Origin: Rhizobium terrae
Lineage (GTDB): Bacteria; Pseudomonadota; Alphaproteobacteria; Rhizobiales; Rhizobiaceae
Direction: 5' to 3'
Assembly (NCBI RefSeq): GCF_003425685.1
Contig: NZ_QJKM01000009.1
Location: forward strand, 186,001 to 250,000
Length of the DNA: 64,000 bases
Shown: piece by piece, positions 64,000 to 64,000 of the stretch
How the letters are laid out: each line of letters opens with the position of its first letter
Numbering within the stretch: the first letter of the stretch is position 1
The notes under the pieces: generated by a model
The model's input: the letters and a program-made list of their open reading frames with translations, nothing else
Told to the model about the DNA's origin: nothing
Databases searched by the model: none
Position numbers and translations under genes: made by a program

Positions 64000-64000
64000 G

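Overview
The window reads as a high-G+C chromosomal segment of an alphaproteobacterium of the Rhizobiales, most likely family Rhizobiaceae (Rhizobium, Agrobacterium, Ensifer or a close relative). The case rests on several things seen together: a fused anthranilate synthase TrpE(G) behind a short Trp-codon leader, a ClpS2-type N-recognin, a petABC-apt block, a CDF-queF pair, a moxR/DUF58/DUF4159 block, and intergenic palindromes of the rhizobial RIME kind. No rRNA, tRNA, CRISPR array, transposase or integrase gene was seen. The genus cannot be fixed from this sequence alone.

Layout. 1-2.5 kb: the end of an unidentified gene, a small exported protein, a VOC protein and an extensin-like exported protein. 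2.6-5.5 kb: trp leader, attenuator, trpE(G) and an acetyltransferase. 5.5-10.3 kb: a small membrane protein divergent from a CDF metal transporter and queF, then KTSC, DUF2076, HupE/UreJ and a ClpP-like peptidase. 10.4-15.4 kb: a MerR regulator fused to an ATPase domain, and two cyclic-di-GMP enzymes. 15.7-18.9 kb: a BenE transporter, then a leucine-rich leader and leuA. 19-23.8 kb: an A+T-rich membrane/coiled-coil gene, an ECF sigma/anti-sigma pair, a phosphoesterase, a Nudix protein and a small membrane protein. 23.9-27.1 kb: a glutathionyl-hydroquinone reductase-like GST, an acetyltransferase and an MFS transporter. 27.1-35.1 kb (minus strand): moxR, DUF58, a BatA/DUF4159 protein, a second large membrane protein and two tandem acetyltransferases. 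35.3-37.8 kb: DUF1285, CoA-pyrophosphatase Nudix and CCA-adding enzyme, overlapping by 4 bp at each junction. 37.9-43.6 kb: small conserved genes, hemF, soxR with its operator, a Na/Pi transporter and trmL. 43.7-50.1 kb: a perfect-SD mini-ORF, then two near-identical ABC exporters flanking a chemoreceptor. 50.1-55.1 kb: an EEP-family protein, petABC (cytochrome bc1), a 274-bp inverted-repeat element and apt. 55.2-64 kb: paired MaoC proteins, a DUF2157-like membrane protein, ychF, a VapBC module, clpS2, prmB, an acetyltransferase, pth, a solute-binding protein and a truncated GGDEF/EAL gene.

Function and regulation. Most of the content is core metabolism and housekeeping: Trp and Leu synthesis, haem, queuosine, the bc1 complex, adenine salvage, tRNA maturation and peptidyl-tRNA recycling. 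Two biosynthetic genes, trpE(G) and leuA, each follow a good sigma70-type promoter whose -10 box lies 7-8 bases before the ATG of a short leader ORF rich in the codon of the end product. Both leaders are therefore predicted to be leaderless. Three cyclic-di-GMP proteins and a chemoreceptor with a C-terminal NWSEF CheR-docking peptide indicate a motile bacterium that switches lifestyle.

The least ordinary items are the leuA leader, the MerR-ATPase fusion, the A+T-rich gene at 19-20.3 kb, the 274-bp cloverleaf-like element before apt, the perfect 19-bp hairpin at the predicted 5' end of the CDF-queF mRNA, the two-sided SoxR operator, and hairpins that hold a stop codon in their loop.
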